Origin: Schizochytrium sp. TIO01
Taxonomy: Eukaryota > Sar > Bigyra > Thraustochytrida > Thraustochytriidae
Direction: 5' to 3'
DNA: 64,000 nucleotides
Assembly: GCA_004764695.1 (NCBI GenBank)
Contig: SMSO01000006.1
Span: 476,859 to 540,858 of the forward strand
The notes under the pieces were generated by a model that worked only from the letters and a program-made list of their open reading frames with translations, searched no databases and was not told where the DNA came from. Below are positions 22,531 through 34,680 of the stretch, one piece after another; position 1 is the first letter of the stretch, and each line of letters opens with the position of its first letter. The translations under genes were made by a program, and so were the position numbers.

Positions 22531-24514
22531 GTGATTGTTTGGTCTCTCTCATCTACTATCATCTACCACTGCTACTCAATAATTAACATCTTATTTACAA
22601 GGTCAAGTTATTTGCTTAGTAAACTCAATGTCTTTGAAAGATTAAACCTTAATGATTTCACAATCATCAAAGAACCTCATGCACTTACAAAGTTCTCCGT
22701 CATTCGTCTCGAACTTGGTAGAATGTTTCTTCTTCCTATGGTTTCTCCAGGAGTCGAGTTATAATTACTAGAAATCTCAAAAAGCTCATCATAAGATTGA
22801 TATCTTGCTGTTCCTACTGCCACAAGATTAATTTCTTACGAATCAACTTATTTTCGGATGCTTATCGCCGCCATTCAAGATAGCAGATAGTTTCTCAGCA
22901 GCATAATGACGATTTCTTATTTTCTCTGCTTTCAACCTGCCCTCAAAGACTCTGCAAATCAAATGTGATATCCTAGCATAATGATTATAACGAGAACAAT
23001 TTGCCAGAGTTTGATTGATTTAATAAACCAAGAGATCTATGTATGTGTATGTAACTGCACTAAATGACGTAATGTGAAAAAACAAACCAACGAGATGTAA
23101 GAACAGGGAAAACAAGTTTCATTGCAAAAACTACAAACTTTAAAGTTTGAAAATTCGAGTCCGAAGTACTGAGGATACTTCAAAAGAAAAGAAAATCTCG
23201 TTTATGTTGTCAAGTGCGTAACCGATTCAAATTTTAAAAAGGCTTAACTTTATACTTTCTGGATTTCTCACTCTGATATAATAATGCATTACACATATTT
23301 CCTATAAAAGATTTTCAATTCTTTAGATCAGGCAGAATTCTTTCATTTTACCCCATTAAAAAGTGTTGAGGTTGAAAATTAAAGATGTTGCAATTCAATC
23401 TTTTAAATGAATTCTTTTTTATTTTCCCCTTGAATACGTAATGTTTTTTATTATATATTTTAATAATAATTTTTAAAACATGAAATAAAAGTGGAACTTG
23501 ATAAAAACTCTAGGTCTAATACCAATGTACTTGGCCTGTTCTGTCAAGTAATTCAGCGACGCGCGAGGCTTCTTTTTTCGTGATTATATAAAGAATTATG
23601 TTGTGCATCGTAAAAGCTTTCTTTGAATGCTTTATTTAACAGTCGTAGCTGCTTTTTAGATCTCTGTTGAGAGGAGTATAGTTTCCTACAGAACTAACTT
23701 TTGGTGGTTTTCTCAGCGATTACTATATGTTTTTTGCTTTCGTTACGTTGAAACACGCGATCAAAATACTATCTTAAGCAAATAATTGTATTTAAAAGAA
23801 TGGCTTACCAAGATTATACTGAACGGGACCCCTTCAGCACGAATAAGATTACGCTATTACATCAGGAATTATACGATTTAAAATTTCTTTAATGACAATT
23901 TAATTATATATTTAATTATTTCATGTCAATATTCATGAACAAAACTTGAGCGTCCGCCTCTCAAAAAGAAAAATATAATAAAGCAAGTCCTTTTCCAGAA
24001 ATCACATTCACCACTGTTGCTGATACTGGCGAAGTTACGCATGGAAAATACCCTCTTCAGAGGAGAGCCATTCTAATCGAAAACACCACATCAAAGCCTT
24101 CGCCAACCAAGTCTTCGGCGTTACTCAACTCAATTCCGACTATCTTAGAAGCTTCTAAGACGGTGAGCAGATATTTGCACCACACAGGAAAGATCTTTGC
24201 GTATAATCTGGCGCATCTCCTCTAAAGGAGGTGCCGTTGGTTCCCTCGATACTACCGCACTTCCTCTCGTGCACGCGCTTAGATAGAGGGATAATTTTAA
24301 AGCCACAGGACCACACAGCTAGGAATGGTCAAGCCTAAGCCTACAATCCAATCGTTTCTTTAAAAAGCTTTTGCAAGTTTCATTCTTCCTCCACTTTCAT
24401 AATTAAAACATTTTTTAAAAAAATACTTTAAAACAGTTCACTACTTCAATTCTCTTTTCTATTATTATGTCGACATTGTGCAAGCCGAATATTTTTTGAA
24501 CACCATCGTAAGGG
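22531..24514. other. AT-rich tract with scattered exon-like frames
   Basis: A plus frame ending at 22764 (LNVFERLNLNDFTIIKEPH) and a plus frame at about 24000-24222 opening after a TTTTCCAG acceptor-like word (ITFTTVADTGEVTHGKYPLQ) have natural composition but no start codon in context and no agreed splice phase with the exons at 24515-24728. 22.8-23.9 kb shows nothing. Confidence 0.3.
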
Positions 24515-24728
24515 TTCGTTGCGGATGCAGCATCTCCAAAGGGCGGTCTCGGAGTTGTCCGCGTTTTTGGCGCTAAGGTAAGTGTCTCTGTTCCGATTGA
24601 CTATTTGATTGTTGACTTTTTTGCAGAGCCTTACGAACTATACAGGCGCAGAACTGATTTTCCAGAATAACGTCTACGACTTCTGTACGCTTTTACTTGG
24701 ACTTGAGCATCTGAGTACTTTTATTTAG
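24515..24728 (+). CDS. Candidate last two exons around a 49-bp intron
   Basis: Exon 24515-24577 ends GGCGCTAAG before GTAAGT. The intron 24578-24626 closes with TTGACTTTTTTGCAG, a near-ideal pyrimidine tract and acceptor. Exon 24627-24728 continues in phase 0 to a TAG. The junction peptide reads LGVVRVFGAK then SLTNYTGAELIFQNNVYDFC. Both splice sites are the best canonical pair seen in the AT-rich part of the window. The upstream exon is not established and the product is not recognised. Confidence 0.38.
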
Positions 24729-26772
24729 GTTTCCGCTCTTATTAAGAGTATTAGTGACACTATTATAGAAATATTATAACCACTTTATAATTATTTTCAT
24801 GCAAGAATACTCTTCTTTAGTTCTCAAACTATAATGCTTGCTTCAATCTAACTTTTCATTTCCCTGAAACAATAGCCCCCCCCCCCATTGTTTTTTCTCT
24901 TCTCCAAAATTTTTAAAATCTTGCGTAATTTCTAATGTTGGGACTTACACTTTTCATTTTATTATTATTCGCTCACGATCAGTACAAAAATACTCTAATT
25001 ATTATATCTAGCGAGGAACCTGTATATTGTAAAATAACACACCGCTTCTATTAAAACATTCTACCTGATACATTTTAATGATTTATTTCACAAACAAGTT
25101 CTTCTTTATTCCTTTCTTTTTTAATTAAACAAATAGGAGTGGGGAGAAATCGGTTCTTAGGTTTTCTGAAATTTTCAACATGATAATATTGCTTTAGAGG
25201 TCCAAAACGAGAAGGATCGATAATGACAGGCTGTCGCTCCTCTGACTTATTCATGTTGCATTCTCATTGCCTCTTTCAGCTCGTCCAAGACAGCTCCTTT
25301 TGCCAGTGCTACCTGGCATGCTGTTGCTGTTGAGTTCTAAACACGAGTTCCGAGGCAATCGAAGGACGGCGTGGGACTAAGTTGGCTGTTGCCAATAGAT
25401 TCTTCTTCGTTTGGCGAATAAATCAGTCCGCCGATAGGTGCTCTGAGGCCAAAACGCTCCAAACTTATGAACTGTTCGCTCGTAAGCTCCTCTCGCTATG
25501 TCATCTATTTTGAGATTCGCGCACACTGCTTGTACACTGTCTTCTTGGATCGAAATAAATGAATAAAAGCGAGGTTAATTTCCCGCAACCAATGACCCAG
25601 GACGATGGATGTACGTACATTCAGGAGAATCTGCTAGGATAGAAATGAAGGGTTCGTGCCGCAAACATCTGCAACAAGAAAAAGGTGCACGCAAACATTT
25701 CCCTCTCACATTGCTTTCGAGCTATCCATCAATCAATCAATCTTTTCAATTCGTCATCGGGATGGCTCGAGAATGAAAGTTTTCGCCGCCCCTCTCTTCT
25801 TCTTCCTTTCTTCCCTAAAACGATTGGGCGCAGTTGCAGAAACTGCAACCGCTCATACTGATGGCGGGTTCATCCCTAATCTACAAAGCTCGCGATGGAT
25901 ATAGTCTAAGGGGGGAACGCAACCTCTGCCAAAAGAGACCCGGACTCGGACCAAACGAGCGATGACGGGTGACGAGCCGATCCCTCGCTGGCCTCATGCA
26001 TCATCATGCCCTAAACATCTTGCAAAGTGCTTTTTATTCTTGGTTAATTTAATAGTTTTATTTTTTATGTTTATTTTCATTTAAAACCATCGAACAGGAA
26101 GCATCTTCCACCTTTTTAGATTAAAAAACAATAGACATTTGACCGCTCATCATACCATCATACACACAGAGCCCAGAGACATGTGACTGCCCATGCTCAT
26201 CAGCCATACCTCACATGCCTAGCGCGATAACTCATAAGTTGGTGAGTCTGCTACTTTGTAAAAAAGATAAGACTTTCATTTACTTAAACAGCGATTTCAT
26301 GATCCAAAGATCCGAGGACTAGGTATCGTAGGTACCTAAGCTAGCGCAGGTACGTAGGTAAAAACTCGTGCACGATAGAAAGTCCAACAATAGCAAATGC
26401 AGCATAATATAGATAAACGAATGATTAAATAAACAAAGTTGCATGGGTCACCTCCATAAGACTGTTCGAAAAGGGCCTGGCCGCGACCCTTGCAACTTGA
26501 GGTACTGCTAGTCTCGTAACTAGGTGCGATCCAACTAAATGTCCATGCTCCACTCACCACTGGTACTTGGCAAGCAGAAAAGAATAGTAGGAGGGATCTT
26601 CTTCAACGAGAGTGCTAACTTAACTTTACGGCGACCGGCTCGCTCATAGTGCAGTTCTACGTATCAGTCAGTCCTTGTAATGACAAAAAAAGAATCCGAG
26701 TGTCACTGGTATGTCAAGGAAGCTTTTTAGAGTTAGTTGTTGCGAGCTCTGTTTGTTTTCTACTTTGCACAG
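24729..26772. other. Mostly AT-rich, no gene called
   Basis: Includes a C run (24875-24884), a GC-richer patch at 25.2-25.9 kb with short frames, and GTAGGTACC/GTACGTAGG words at 26328-26360. Nothing I can support as a gene. Confidence 0.35.
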
Positions 26773-26999
26773 ACGCCATTTTTGAGCATTTCTCTGTAAT
26801 CAAAACGATTCCTGCTTTTTTGCAAGACGGAATGGTTCAACCCGTCCGGGATTTTGGCGTTCAGAACATTTTCCTGGATTGTTCTGGCCTGAGAGGACAG
26901 AACTTGAAAGCCTCAGTTCAATCTGCTGGGCAGGTTTCTTTTTACGCACGGACCAGCCAGTCTCATTCTTCAGTGCGGAATGTTTTGGCATTTTCCTGA
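26773..26999 (+). CDS. Candidate terminal exon, product unknown
   Basis: Opens after TTTCTACTTTGCACAG, a good acceptor, and runs 75 codons to TGA. Composition is that of a soluble protein (FSVIKTIPAFLQDGMVQPVR, NIFLDCSGLRGQNLKASVQ). No start codon in context, so upstream exons must exist if it is real. Immediately downstream begins the GATT microsatellite. Product not recognised. Confidence 0.3.
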
Positions 27000-27009
27000 A
27001 TAAACACAG

Positions 27010-27066
27010 TTGATTGATTGGTAGGTTGATTGATTGATTAATTGATTGATTGATTGATTGATTAAT
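27010..27066. repeat. (GATT)n microsatellite
   Basis: About fourteen GATT units with GGTA and AATT interruptions. Confidence 0.95.
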
Positions 27067-28216
27067 CCATGAAAACAAAACTAAACAAATCAGCGCAACT
27101 CAGCTCGACCCAGGAAAAAGAAAACAGCACTCATATACGTAGGTATGTATATATATTTATCTCCGAACGAACAAATCTGTCTCAATCGAATAAGTAAGGC
27201 CATACATGATATAATGCATTCGTAGAACTCCTGAGGGTCGGTCGGTGGTTCACGAACGGGTTTCCTTTGAGTAATTCTTCTTCCCTCTCGTTTTGTTCTT
27301 TAAGATTCTCCTGAGTTCAACCTCAAAAACCAAAAAACAAACGAACAAAAAAGCTCACCTGAACGAACCTCAAGACGATCTCTACAAAGCACTTTGGTAA
27401 TTAATACCTAGGTTCCCCAGTCAGTCCGTGAAGAAGCCAACGCTGGTCTGTTGAACTGAGGAAATCGAAACATCCCTTGACGAAAATCAACGAATGTTTT
27501 TCCTTTTTCCGTATTGTTTCCAATTAAAACGTGAACAGATAAAGTTTTCTTGCTTGGTTACCAAGCAAACCTACCTAAAACTCCTAATCCCAGGAGTCCC
27601 GTCAGCTTCCAAAACGAGCGCCATGCCCGTGCATGGACCTATTCATGCCTGGCGTTTTACGGTCTTAGTGAATGTTTGGAGATATTGCGAAGGATTTCAA
27701 GCTAATCGAACCGCCATCACATACTACACATACTAGGGTTCCCTGTGCATGATTTAGAGAATACGTAACAAGGAGATTGGGCAACTCAGATTATAGATTA
27801 GGGTTTACGAGCCTGCGATGTTGGCCTTTTGGTTGGAGATTCGGGTTCATCTTAGTCATACAAACAGGAACATTCTCGATAGAAGTTGAACTGGCCGGGT
27901 TTCGCAGACATGTGCCCACCGTCTCGTCTCGGGCTGGAGACTGTTTCTGCAATCTATCCTCCAAGTTGCTTCAGAGTTTCCGGCAACTTTACAAACCCAG
28001 GGCCTTGCTCGCACTCTCGCATTAGACTATCGCAGCTCTTCCAGTTGGAAAGTGGGCAGGGGGGGGGCACTTTGGTACATTCTAGTCGGCACCAAGACGT
28101 TCTTTCGGCTCCGATGCAAGCTTGGATTCTGTGCTCAGAAACCTTCGGGGGGGAATATGCCCCATCCTTATCATAAACAAGTCAGTTGAACGCAACAAAC
28201 TCACTCAAAGCAAGAA
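27067..28216. other. Segment with weak frames
   Basis: A plus frame of 87 codons opens at an ATG at 27913 and spans two G homopolymers (near 28062 and 28148) in frame as glycines. Support is otherwise lacking, so it is not called. Confidence 0.3.
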
Positions 28217-28465
28217 ATGGAGAATTCGAATGCAGAGATGATCGATTTCTCAGGGACAAAAATAGTACAATACGAATTGCTTAAGCTACGCCAATTTCAG
28301 CAGCAGCCCCTAAAATGTGCAAGGTGCAGTGCAGCGCAGCACAGCACTGGACACAGCAATAATAAATGGTGGGTTAGTTTCAAAGACCCTTTTTCTGTTG
28401 AAAAACCAGCATTTAAAAGTGTTAATGAGTGCATGGTAGGTGTCCTGTTGCGGTCAGTTGTATGA
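28217..28465 (+). CDS. Hypothetical small protein, 82 aa
   Basis: Starts at ATG in an AAGAAATGG context. Natural composition throughout: acidic N-terminus (MENSNAEMIDFSGTKIV), a helical QYELLKLRQFQQQ stretch, a CARC pair that could contribute to metal binding but lacks a second pair, and an aromatic WWVSFKDPF. Family not recognised. No TATA box at a clear distance. Confidence 0.35.
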   Translation: MENSNAEMIDFSGTKIVQYELLKLRQFQQQPLKCARCSAAQHSTGHSNNKWWVSFKDPFSVEKPAFKSVNECMVGVLLRSVV

Positions 28466-28669
28466 TTTCATTATATATGTTGATCTTACAAACAAAGTCT
28501 GCGACTTTGCTGTCATAGCAGAACTCAATTTCTCCGACATGCATACTGCGTCTCATTTATCTCTAAAACGAGCTTTGCGCGTTGTAGAAAATGCATAGTA
28601 TCATCGGCACAATGGTCGCAAACAAAAAGAGTAATTTACGAAATTCATGCACAAAGCGAACCAACCCAA

Positions 28670-28888
28670 ATGTGTCATACGCGCTTTGAAAAAGAAGGAA
28701 AAAAAAGGTCGTGTGTGCCACGTCTTAAGAGCTGGCGGTGCGGCATTAGGTCCGTCAATTTCGACACGCGTCGGGCTTCCGCGCATACAAACGAAATCTC
28801 TGGCCGTCAAGCAACGAACGAGTTAGACTTCCGGCTTGCGCCTGGCTCGCTGAAGGACTGGTTTGCCAACTCTGAACATTCTTTTTAG
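28670..28888 (+). CDS. Hypothetical small basic protein, 72 aa
   Basis: ATG-initiated, basic N-terminal third (RFEKEGKKRSCVPRLKSWR), polar C-terminus (LAPGSLKDWFANSEHSF), CpG-rich codons unlike the AT-rich flanks. It lies about 200 bp downstream of the 82-codon frame on the same strand and may belong to the same locus. No family recognised. Confidence 0.33.
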   Translation: MCHTRFEKEGKKRSCVPRLKSWRCGIRSVNFDTRRASAHTNEISGRQATNELDFRLAPGSLKDWFANSEHSF

Positions 28889-29720
28889 CACAGAGGCTGA
28901 AGTAGCAGTGCTGAAGTCTAGTTAGAGAGGCCTGCAGGGGAAAGGAACTTTAAATGATTTTACACCGTTGAAACGCCATTCTTGCATTGCCAATGACTAT
29001 ACTTGGCGGTGAGCCTGGATCCAACTGGCCTGCTCTCTGGACTGATTTCCTTGATCCTGCTGCTACTTGACAAAGAAACGAACTTACGAACTCAAATGAG
29101 ATGTTCCTGTCTATCGTAGGGTACGTAGTAAGTGTGAAAGTAAAAACATAGTAAACACATGCCAGGGATTTGGGCGTGCGCTCGGACATATTCTTTCCGC
29201 TTGACTGGCTGTCTACTTACATAAGTTGAGGAATGCCTCGTTCCCCTTCCTTTTCTTAGCTCTGGAACTCCAGGAAAACATTTGCAACGAATACAAACAT
29301 TGTGTGAGAAGAAATTGTCTGATCGTGGGTATTTTTCTGGGGCCACCAAGATGGGCTGACATAGGATGGGTTTTGGTGTCGTTTGCTTTACTAAAAAGAT
29401 AATAACTTTGTTGCAATCCAACAGGACATGTTTCAGTCCAAGCATAGTAAGTAGCTGTATAATAGGACAGGTCTTTTTGCTCCCTCGCACGCCTGTCGAG
29501 AAACAATCTTAAAGAGGACCTGTCAAACCTTCTACTTTCCTCAACTTTTTAAAGGGGTTCTAATTGTAGCCCTCCTTTTCTATGATGCATTGAACATTGC
29601 CTCTCATTTTCTACTGCATTCCGCAACTGGTGGCGAAAATCGTTTTCTCTGTTGTATGGTACATTCGGAATCTAACATTCCTCATTTTTTCAATTTACTT
29701 TCAATGTCATTCGGATGTAG

Positions 29721-29872
29721 CCTCTAGATGGGTCTGGGGGGAGAAAGCTCTGCTTTTCTTCAACATACGCAGCTCGCAAGGCATTGAAAAGCTGATCCAA
29801 GCTACTGCTGAGACGGATCAGCTGGTTAGAAAAGCCAAACCGTGTGAGCCGGGCACGGTTCTTTTTAGATGG
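29721..29872 (+). CDS. Candidate exon, possible antibiotic-biosynthesis-monooxygenase-like fold
   Basis: Opens after a long pyrimidine-rich stretch ending CGGATGTAG (acceptor). The peptide has a beta strand (KALLFFNIRS), a helix (GIEKLIQATAETDQLVRKAK), then CEPGTVLFRW. A strand-helix pair followed by an EPGT-like turn and a strand is the hallmark of the ABM/quinol monooxygenase dimeric ferredoxin-like family, whose members are about 95 residues long. The second half of such a domain is not visible in the following 100 bp, so it is either on a later exon or absent. Family assignment is inference from pattern only. Confidence 0.35.
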
Positions 29873-30058
29873 TCCTTCTTGGTCGGTTCCCATTTTGCTG
29901 GGGCCACCAAAAATCGGTTACCAATTCCCTCTTTTATGAGTAAGAGGGGGGATAGTACCTACCTACCTGCCTACCTTCTTCCTACCTACATAGATACTTA
30001 CTTACCTATGAGGAATTTAATAATAATTAAAAAGACTGACACGAGTTGGAAGAGATAG

Positions 30059-33000
30059 ACGATCCAACTACGTCTTTTGTTATTTCGAATAATAAATAAA
30101 AGATAATCATAAAAGGATGACAGAAAAGAAAAGTATACCTTCCTCTTCGCTGTTTTTCTGAGGTAAGGAGCGGGATAAAGGCAGTATTTGATATGATTGA
30201 AAATATAACTTTTTCTAACTTCAAAGAACAATACTTTTGTGTATTTGATTGATACATTTTCATTTTCCCTTCAAGAGCTTTGAGAGCCTACAAGCAAATA
30301 AAGCCATTTTTCTCGCTTTGATATGTCCCTTTTATGATCTTGCTCCTCACATACCTATTCTGCACACCAATATAAAGTTAGTTGCTGTTTTGTTTTCTAT
30401 TTGTCTTTCGTGTGTTAACTGCAAATTTTCTGTGGAAGAAATAGCTTCAAAAAACAGAACGCATATAAAGTTTATACATTGTAACACCTTTATATTATTT
30501 TGCAGCTTATTTTCTCAACTTTATTCGCCTCTACATTTTGCTGGTATGCTTTGGGTTAATGATGAAAATGCTAGCTCTGCATAAACCATGACCATTGTTT
30601 TAAAGCTACATTATTGTAACTTCAAAAGCGAAGTTTTTTCAATATTAAGCTTGACGCTTCATCTTATTCTTTTTTTCCCTTTTAAAAGAATTGCTCACAA
30701 GCAACACTGCATGACGGTTGTTTGCGGCTCCTCATATGCTCACTCCTTCTCATGTCTAGTAGGGCAAATTAACGCAAGCTTTTACTTCTGTAAATTGTCA
30801 ATCTCACCCTCAGAGCAACCCTACTCGAGTCTGTAAATTCTATCATTGGAGTCCTGCTCACTTTACATTTCAGTGATTGGTCATACTTTGTTTTGCTCGG
30901 ATCATGAGATCATGACGAGTGCAGAACAAACGAACTGCCAATGCAGAAAAAGTATAAAGTGATTATTCGTTTCATTTAATTTTACCATGTGTTTATCTAC
31001 ATCGCTAAAAGATACTCTTTTAACTCCCTTTCCCAGCGTTTTCCTTGAACAATAACAGTAGGTACGAAAAGCTTATGCTCAGGATGTTAAGGCGAAGAAA
31101 AGTGTTGTTATATATAATAAAATATTAAGCGGCCTAGAAAACTAACTGCTTTCAAAACTGAGTAGTCATTTGCTGTAGGGTTGAATTCCTCATGGAAGGC
31201 AGAATAACATGACCTTTAAAGAGGAGGGGTTACACATCTCGAATCATCCTCTACATAATACTTGTTTCAATCTGAGGCTATATTCTCCATTTCGGTGATC
31301 TTCAATGACGTTCGAACCGTTTCCTATTTATGAGAGGGTTATATTTCAAAATCAAAATTTGGTTCTTCATCTGAAACAAAGCAAGCAAAATGTACACGAA
31401 GATTGAGCATGCATCACGCGCCTGTCAAAGCTCTCTCTTAGTGGTTAGATTACTCGAAAGCATTTTTGCGAAACAAAATAAAATCATCAAACTACTATAG
31501 AAACCAGACAAAAGACCATTGGTCTATTAAAGTCGGCAGTGAACTTAAAATGATATCTTCCTAAGAATGTGGCCTACGACTACTGCGTCACTGTTTGAAC
31601 AACTGCTTTGTCGATCCGAAATATTATAATTTGAGAGATTGATAATTAGGCAGTTGGGAAGGAAAGTTCCGAAGCAAATTCGAAGTCTTTGCCAGCCAGT
31701 CAAATTCTATTATAACGTACTATATTTTTTCACAGACTTGCCAAAAAATATCTTATTCAATAACAAATTTAAATAATGAACTTAGGTGCTGATCAATAAC
31801 TAAATCCACATTGAGAGACGCCAAGCCTTCATTTTTCTATAAAAGACGCGTATAAGGGGAGAGCTATAAAATTTTTATTGATATCCCCCTTTAAAACGTT
31901 TCTCCGTGTGCTATATGCTATTAATAGCTCTCTAGCAGTGTTTTGCACTTTGGAATTGCTTGCTAAGTCGTGACAATGAACTAGCAAAATCGTCTGCAAA
32001 AAAATAAATTCAGGGCTCATGATCGCAATAGCAAATCATATTCGAGGTACAAGTAAAAAAACAATATTCAGAATATATAGCACTTCAGAAGCATTGCATT
32101 CTTAAAACAGGGCGCTTCTCATCTCTTCTCAGCGCAGCAGATTGTCATGATTTATTATCCCCTACGTGCAAAACATTTACAGCTCTCAAAAGCTTCATGT
32201 GTTTTTTGTTTTCTCCGTATTCTATTGAATCAACATTTTAAGAGAATGTTTCTTACATACATCTCTTTTGGCTTTCTTTCCTTGTTAGAAAGAAGAATAA
32301 TAATTTTAAATATTAAATTCTTCATTCCTTAATTTTATTAAAGTAAATTAAATTAATCAAAGTATAAACATTTCGCGGGAAATCGACTTTTTCTTTTATC
32401 TCTTCTAAAATAATATTTTTTATATTTCACAAAATGTAAGTATTAAAGAATTCAACTTGCTCTTAAAATGATTTTATTCACCTCTCTTTTTTTCTCTCTC
32501 TCTTTTTTTTTAAAGAATCCCCTAATATACCAGAATGCTCTATTCTTCAAAATAGTTTTTTTTTTTTGTATTTTAGTATTGCTCTTGCCCTTATATATCG
32601 CTCCAGTTATGAACATGAACACCCTTGCAAGAGAAGCCAAAAGTCACCACTTAATACAGAACATAGCGAGCAGTGCCTCGCAACCACTAAGCCTGGCGTC
32701 ACTTTGCAAGGAATCCAAACACTTCTATGGCTCTGAATTGAGCAAAAGTTTTAACTCTTTTCACCTCTTGCCATGGATGTGAACACCAACATCCATCATT
32801 ATAAGAGCCACTCGAAGAACAAAACAAATACTCCGCAACACTCCCGCAAGGCCTGCCTAGCTACTAAAGATAAAAGTCGTTCTCTTTAAAAGAGCCTCAC
32901 TCGACATCATCCCCGCATCTCCTTTCACTTTTGCCCACAGTTTCCACCAATGCAGCATCCTTGCTTCAAAACCTTCCCTAAGCCACCCTCTACCAGGCAG

Positions 33001-33380
33001 ACAGAACTTCCATCTTTTGCGTTGCAGTACACAGAAGACACTAGCACTCTCTATGGCTCTAGTTAGCCCCTTGTTCCGCTCTGTTTCATCACCCTAAACT
33101 AGTAAGGGCTGGTACACACCCCAACCATGAAGGGATGAGAGCAAAGCACGACATGACGCGTATTTACAGAATAAGTTAATGGCGCAAGTTGGAAGCGAAT
33201 GTGCAACTCATATTTCATTTCGTTATTATTCCGGGTAACTTCAAAACTAGTTTTACTTTTACTTTATTTTATCTTTAATCACTTAAGTAGGTACACATAG
33301 TGCCCGGCAATTGGCTATGTTTTACTTTTTTATCTTTCCCTGAGCGTCTATGTATCTTACCAGTCAATCATCAGAGAACA
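30059..33380. other. AT-rich intergenic tract
   Basis: Frames up to 111 codons occur (for example plus 30249-30584) but are hydrophobic and T-rich, as AT-rich chance frames are. A few TATAAA words lie near 30371, 30948 and 31841. Nothing supported. Confidence 0.4.
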
Positions 33381-33388
33381 CTATATAA
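33381..33388 (+). promoter_or_regulatory. TATA box
   Basis: TATATAAA lies 135 bp upstream of the ATG at 33516, at the AT-to-GC boundary of the 33.4-36.3 kb island. Between them is a CCTTCCTTC-type pyrimidine array. Confidence 0.4.
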
Positions 33389-33443
33389 AGACTGCATCTG
33401 AAGCAATGATACATACTATGAAGGTTTAGAAACCAGAGCGGCC

Positions 33444-33508
33444 TTCCTTCCATCCATCCTTCCATCCAACTCCCTTCCTTCACTCCTTCCTTCACTCCTT
33501 CCTTCCTG
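33444..33508. repeat. Imperfect (CCTT)n pyrimidine repeat
   Basis: CCTT, CCAT and CACT units on the plus strand. A promoter-proximal polypyrimidine tract between the TATA box and the start codon. Confidence 0.85.
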
Positions 33509-33515
33509 CGAGGGA

Positions 33516-33938
33516 ATGTTAAAGCCATTTTATTCTCTTTCTATGTCCCTGCTGGAGTCTCATTCTTTGTTTGCAACTTTCGCAGGGCTCGTGAAAGGCT
33601 CGAGAAGCGGAACCGGACGGCAGCTCACGAGCAAAAAGGGACAGAGAGCGAAGAAGAAAAGAAGCGCCCCCCTCGCTAGTCTTTCAGGCGTTCGCAAGAA
33701 GGAGAGCGCGTGTGCTCTGTGTCTCAGGCAGCACCACTTGCCAGCCAGCCCGGGGAGTTCTGCCAGCCTGCTGCTTGCCTGCCAACGCGCAGAAACAAAC
33801 AATCAAAGAAACAAACAAACAAACAAACGAACAAACAAACAAACAAATAAACAAACAAACAAACAAACAAACAAACAAACAAACAAACTTAAAAACAATG
33901 AAACCTGGCGGCCGACCACTCGGCGGGTCACTCCATGA
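33516..33938 (+). CDS. Hypothetical basic protein with TNKQ-repeat tail, 140 aa
   Basis: ATG-initiated, downstream of a TATA box. Residues of about 1-30 are mildly hydrophobic, residues of about 35-65 carry a strongly basic stretch (SKKGQRAKKKRSAPL) reminiscent of a nuclear localisation signal, then a cysteine pair (CALCLRQHH). A CAAA microsatellite read in frame encodes (N)KQT repeats over about 30 residues before TWRPTTRRVTP. Overall plan resembles the 141-residue frame at 1814: variable N-terminus, K/Q/T-rich centre. Function unknown. The repeat may have drifted into the frame. Confidence 0.38.
   Translation: MLKPFYSLSMSLLESHSLFATFAGLVKGSRSGTGRQLTSKKGQRAKKKRSAPLASLSGVRKKESACALCLRQHHLPASPGSSASLLLACQRAETNNQRNKQTNKRTNKQTNKQTNKQTNKQTNKLKNNETWRPTTRRVTP
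33806..33889. repeat. (CAAA)n microsatellite
   Basis: About 21 units with CGAA and TAAA variants, in frame with the 33516 reading frame. Confidence 0.95.
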
Positions 33939-34140
33939 TTCGCTGGCTTCTGCCGGTCCAAAGCATCGTGAAGAACAGAAGCCACGTGAATGAAGAAGTC
34001 CTTCGTGCCGCTTTTGTTGGGTTGCTGCTGCAGTAGTTTCACCTCACCTTGCGTTGCGTTGCTTGGAATACTATCTATCCACTGCTGGCGTGCTTTAGCT
34101 TCAGCTTCTTCTTGCTTTCGCATTGCTTTTAATAAAAGAT

Positions 34141-34176
34141 GGAGTGAGTGAGTGAGTGAGTGAGTAAGTGAGTGAG
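34141..34176. repeat. (GAGT)n microsatellite
   Basis: Nine units with one AAGT variant. Every junction contains GTGAGT or GTAAGT. Confidence 0.95.
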
Positions 34177-34633
34177 CGATCTATAGCAAGCAAGAGTGAA
34201 GCTTGGCTCTGGGTTGGCATGATGTCATTTATCGTGACCGTGCTGTCGTACAGAAATCATTTGGAAACCGCCGTCTTCATGTGTCATGCACGCTAGTTGT
34301 GTTTGTTTTGTTTTGTTTTGTTTTTTTGGAGACACCTAAACTTGATTCCTGCAGCGAGGAGTACATTTCCTGCATCAGCTTGATGCTCTGCAGGAGTAGG
34401 TCCGACGGTGTGTGCGTGCGACGCTGAGAGAGTGAGCATCGATCGAGCCATTGGCAGCAGCAGCAGCGTAGAGAGCTGACTAGCGAGATCTACTTTCGCG
34501 TTAATCAATCAACTAGCGAGGCGAGAAGTAGAATGCGAGAAGAAGAAGACCCCGAGATTCCATCCCGACACGCTTCCGGACGCGAGAAAGTCTAAATCCT
34601 AAATCACTGGCGCCGGAGATCAATCGTGCTGAG

Positions 34634-34680
34634 GAGTGAGTGAATGAGTGAATGAGTGGTGGTTGGTTGGTTGGTTGGAT
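34634..34680. repeat. (GAGT/GAAT)n then (GGTT)n
   Basis: GAGTGAGTGAAT units pass into GGTT units. Lies about 180 bp before the start of the four-exon candidate. Confidence 0.85.

Noticed and set aside
29092-29490. 132-codon minus frame
   Set aside because: No ATG in context and no splice or promoter support; length is within chance expectation.
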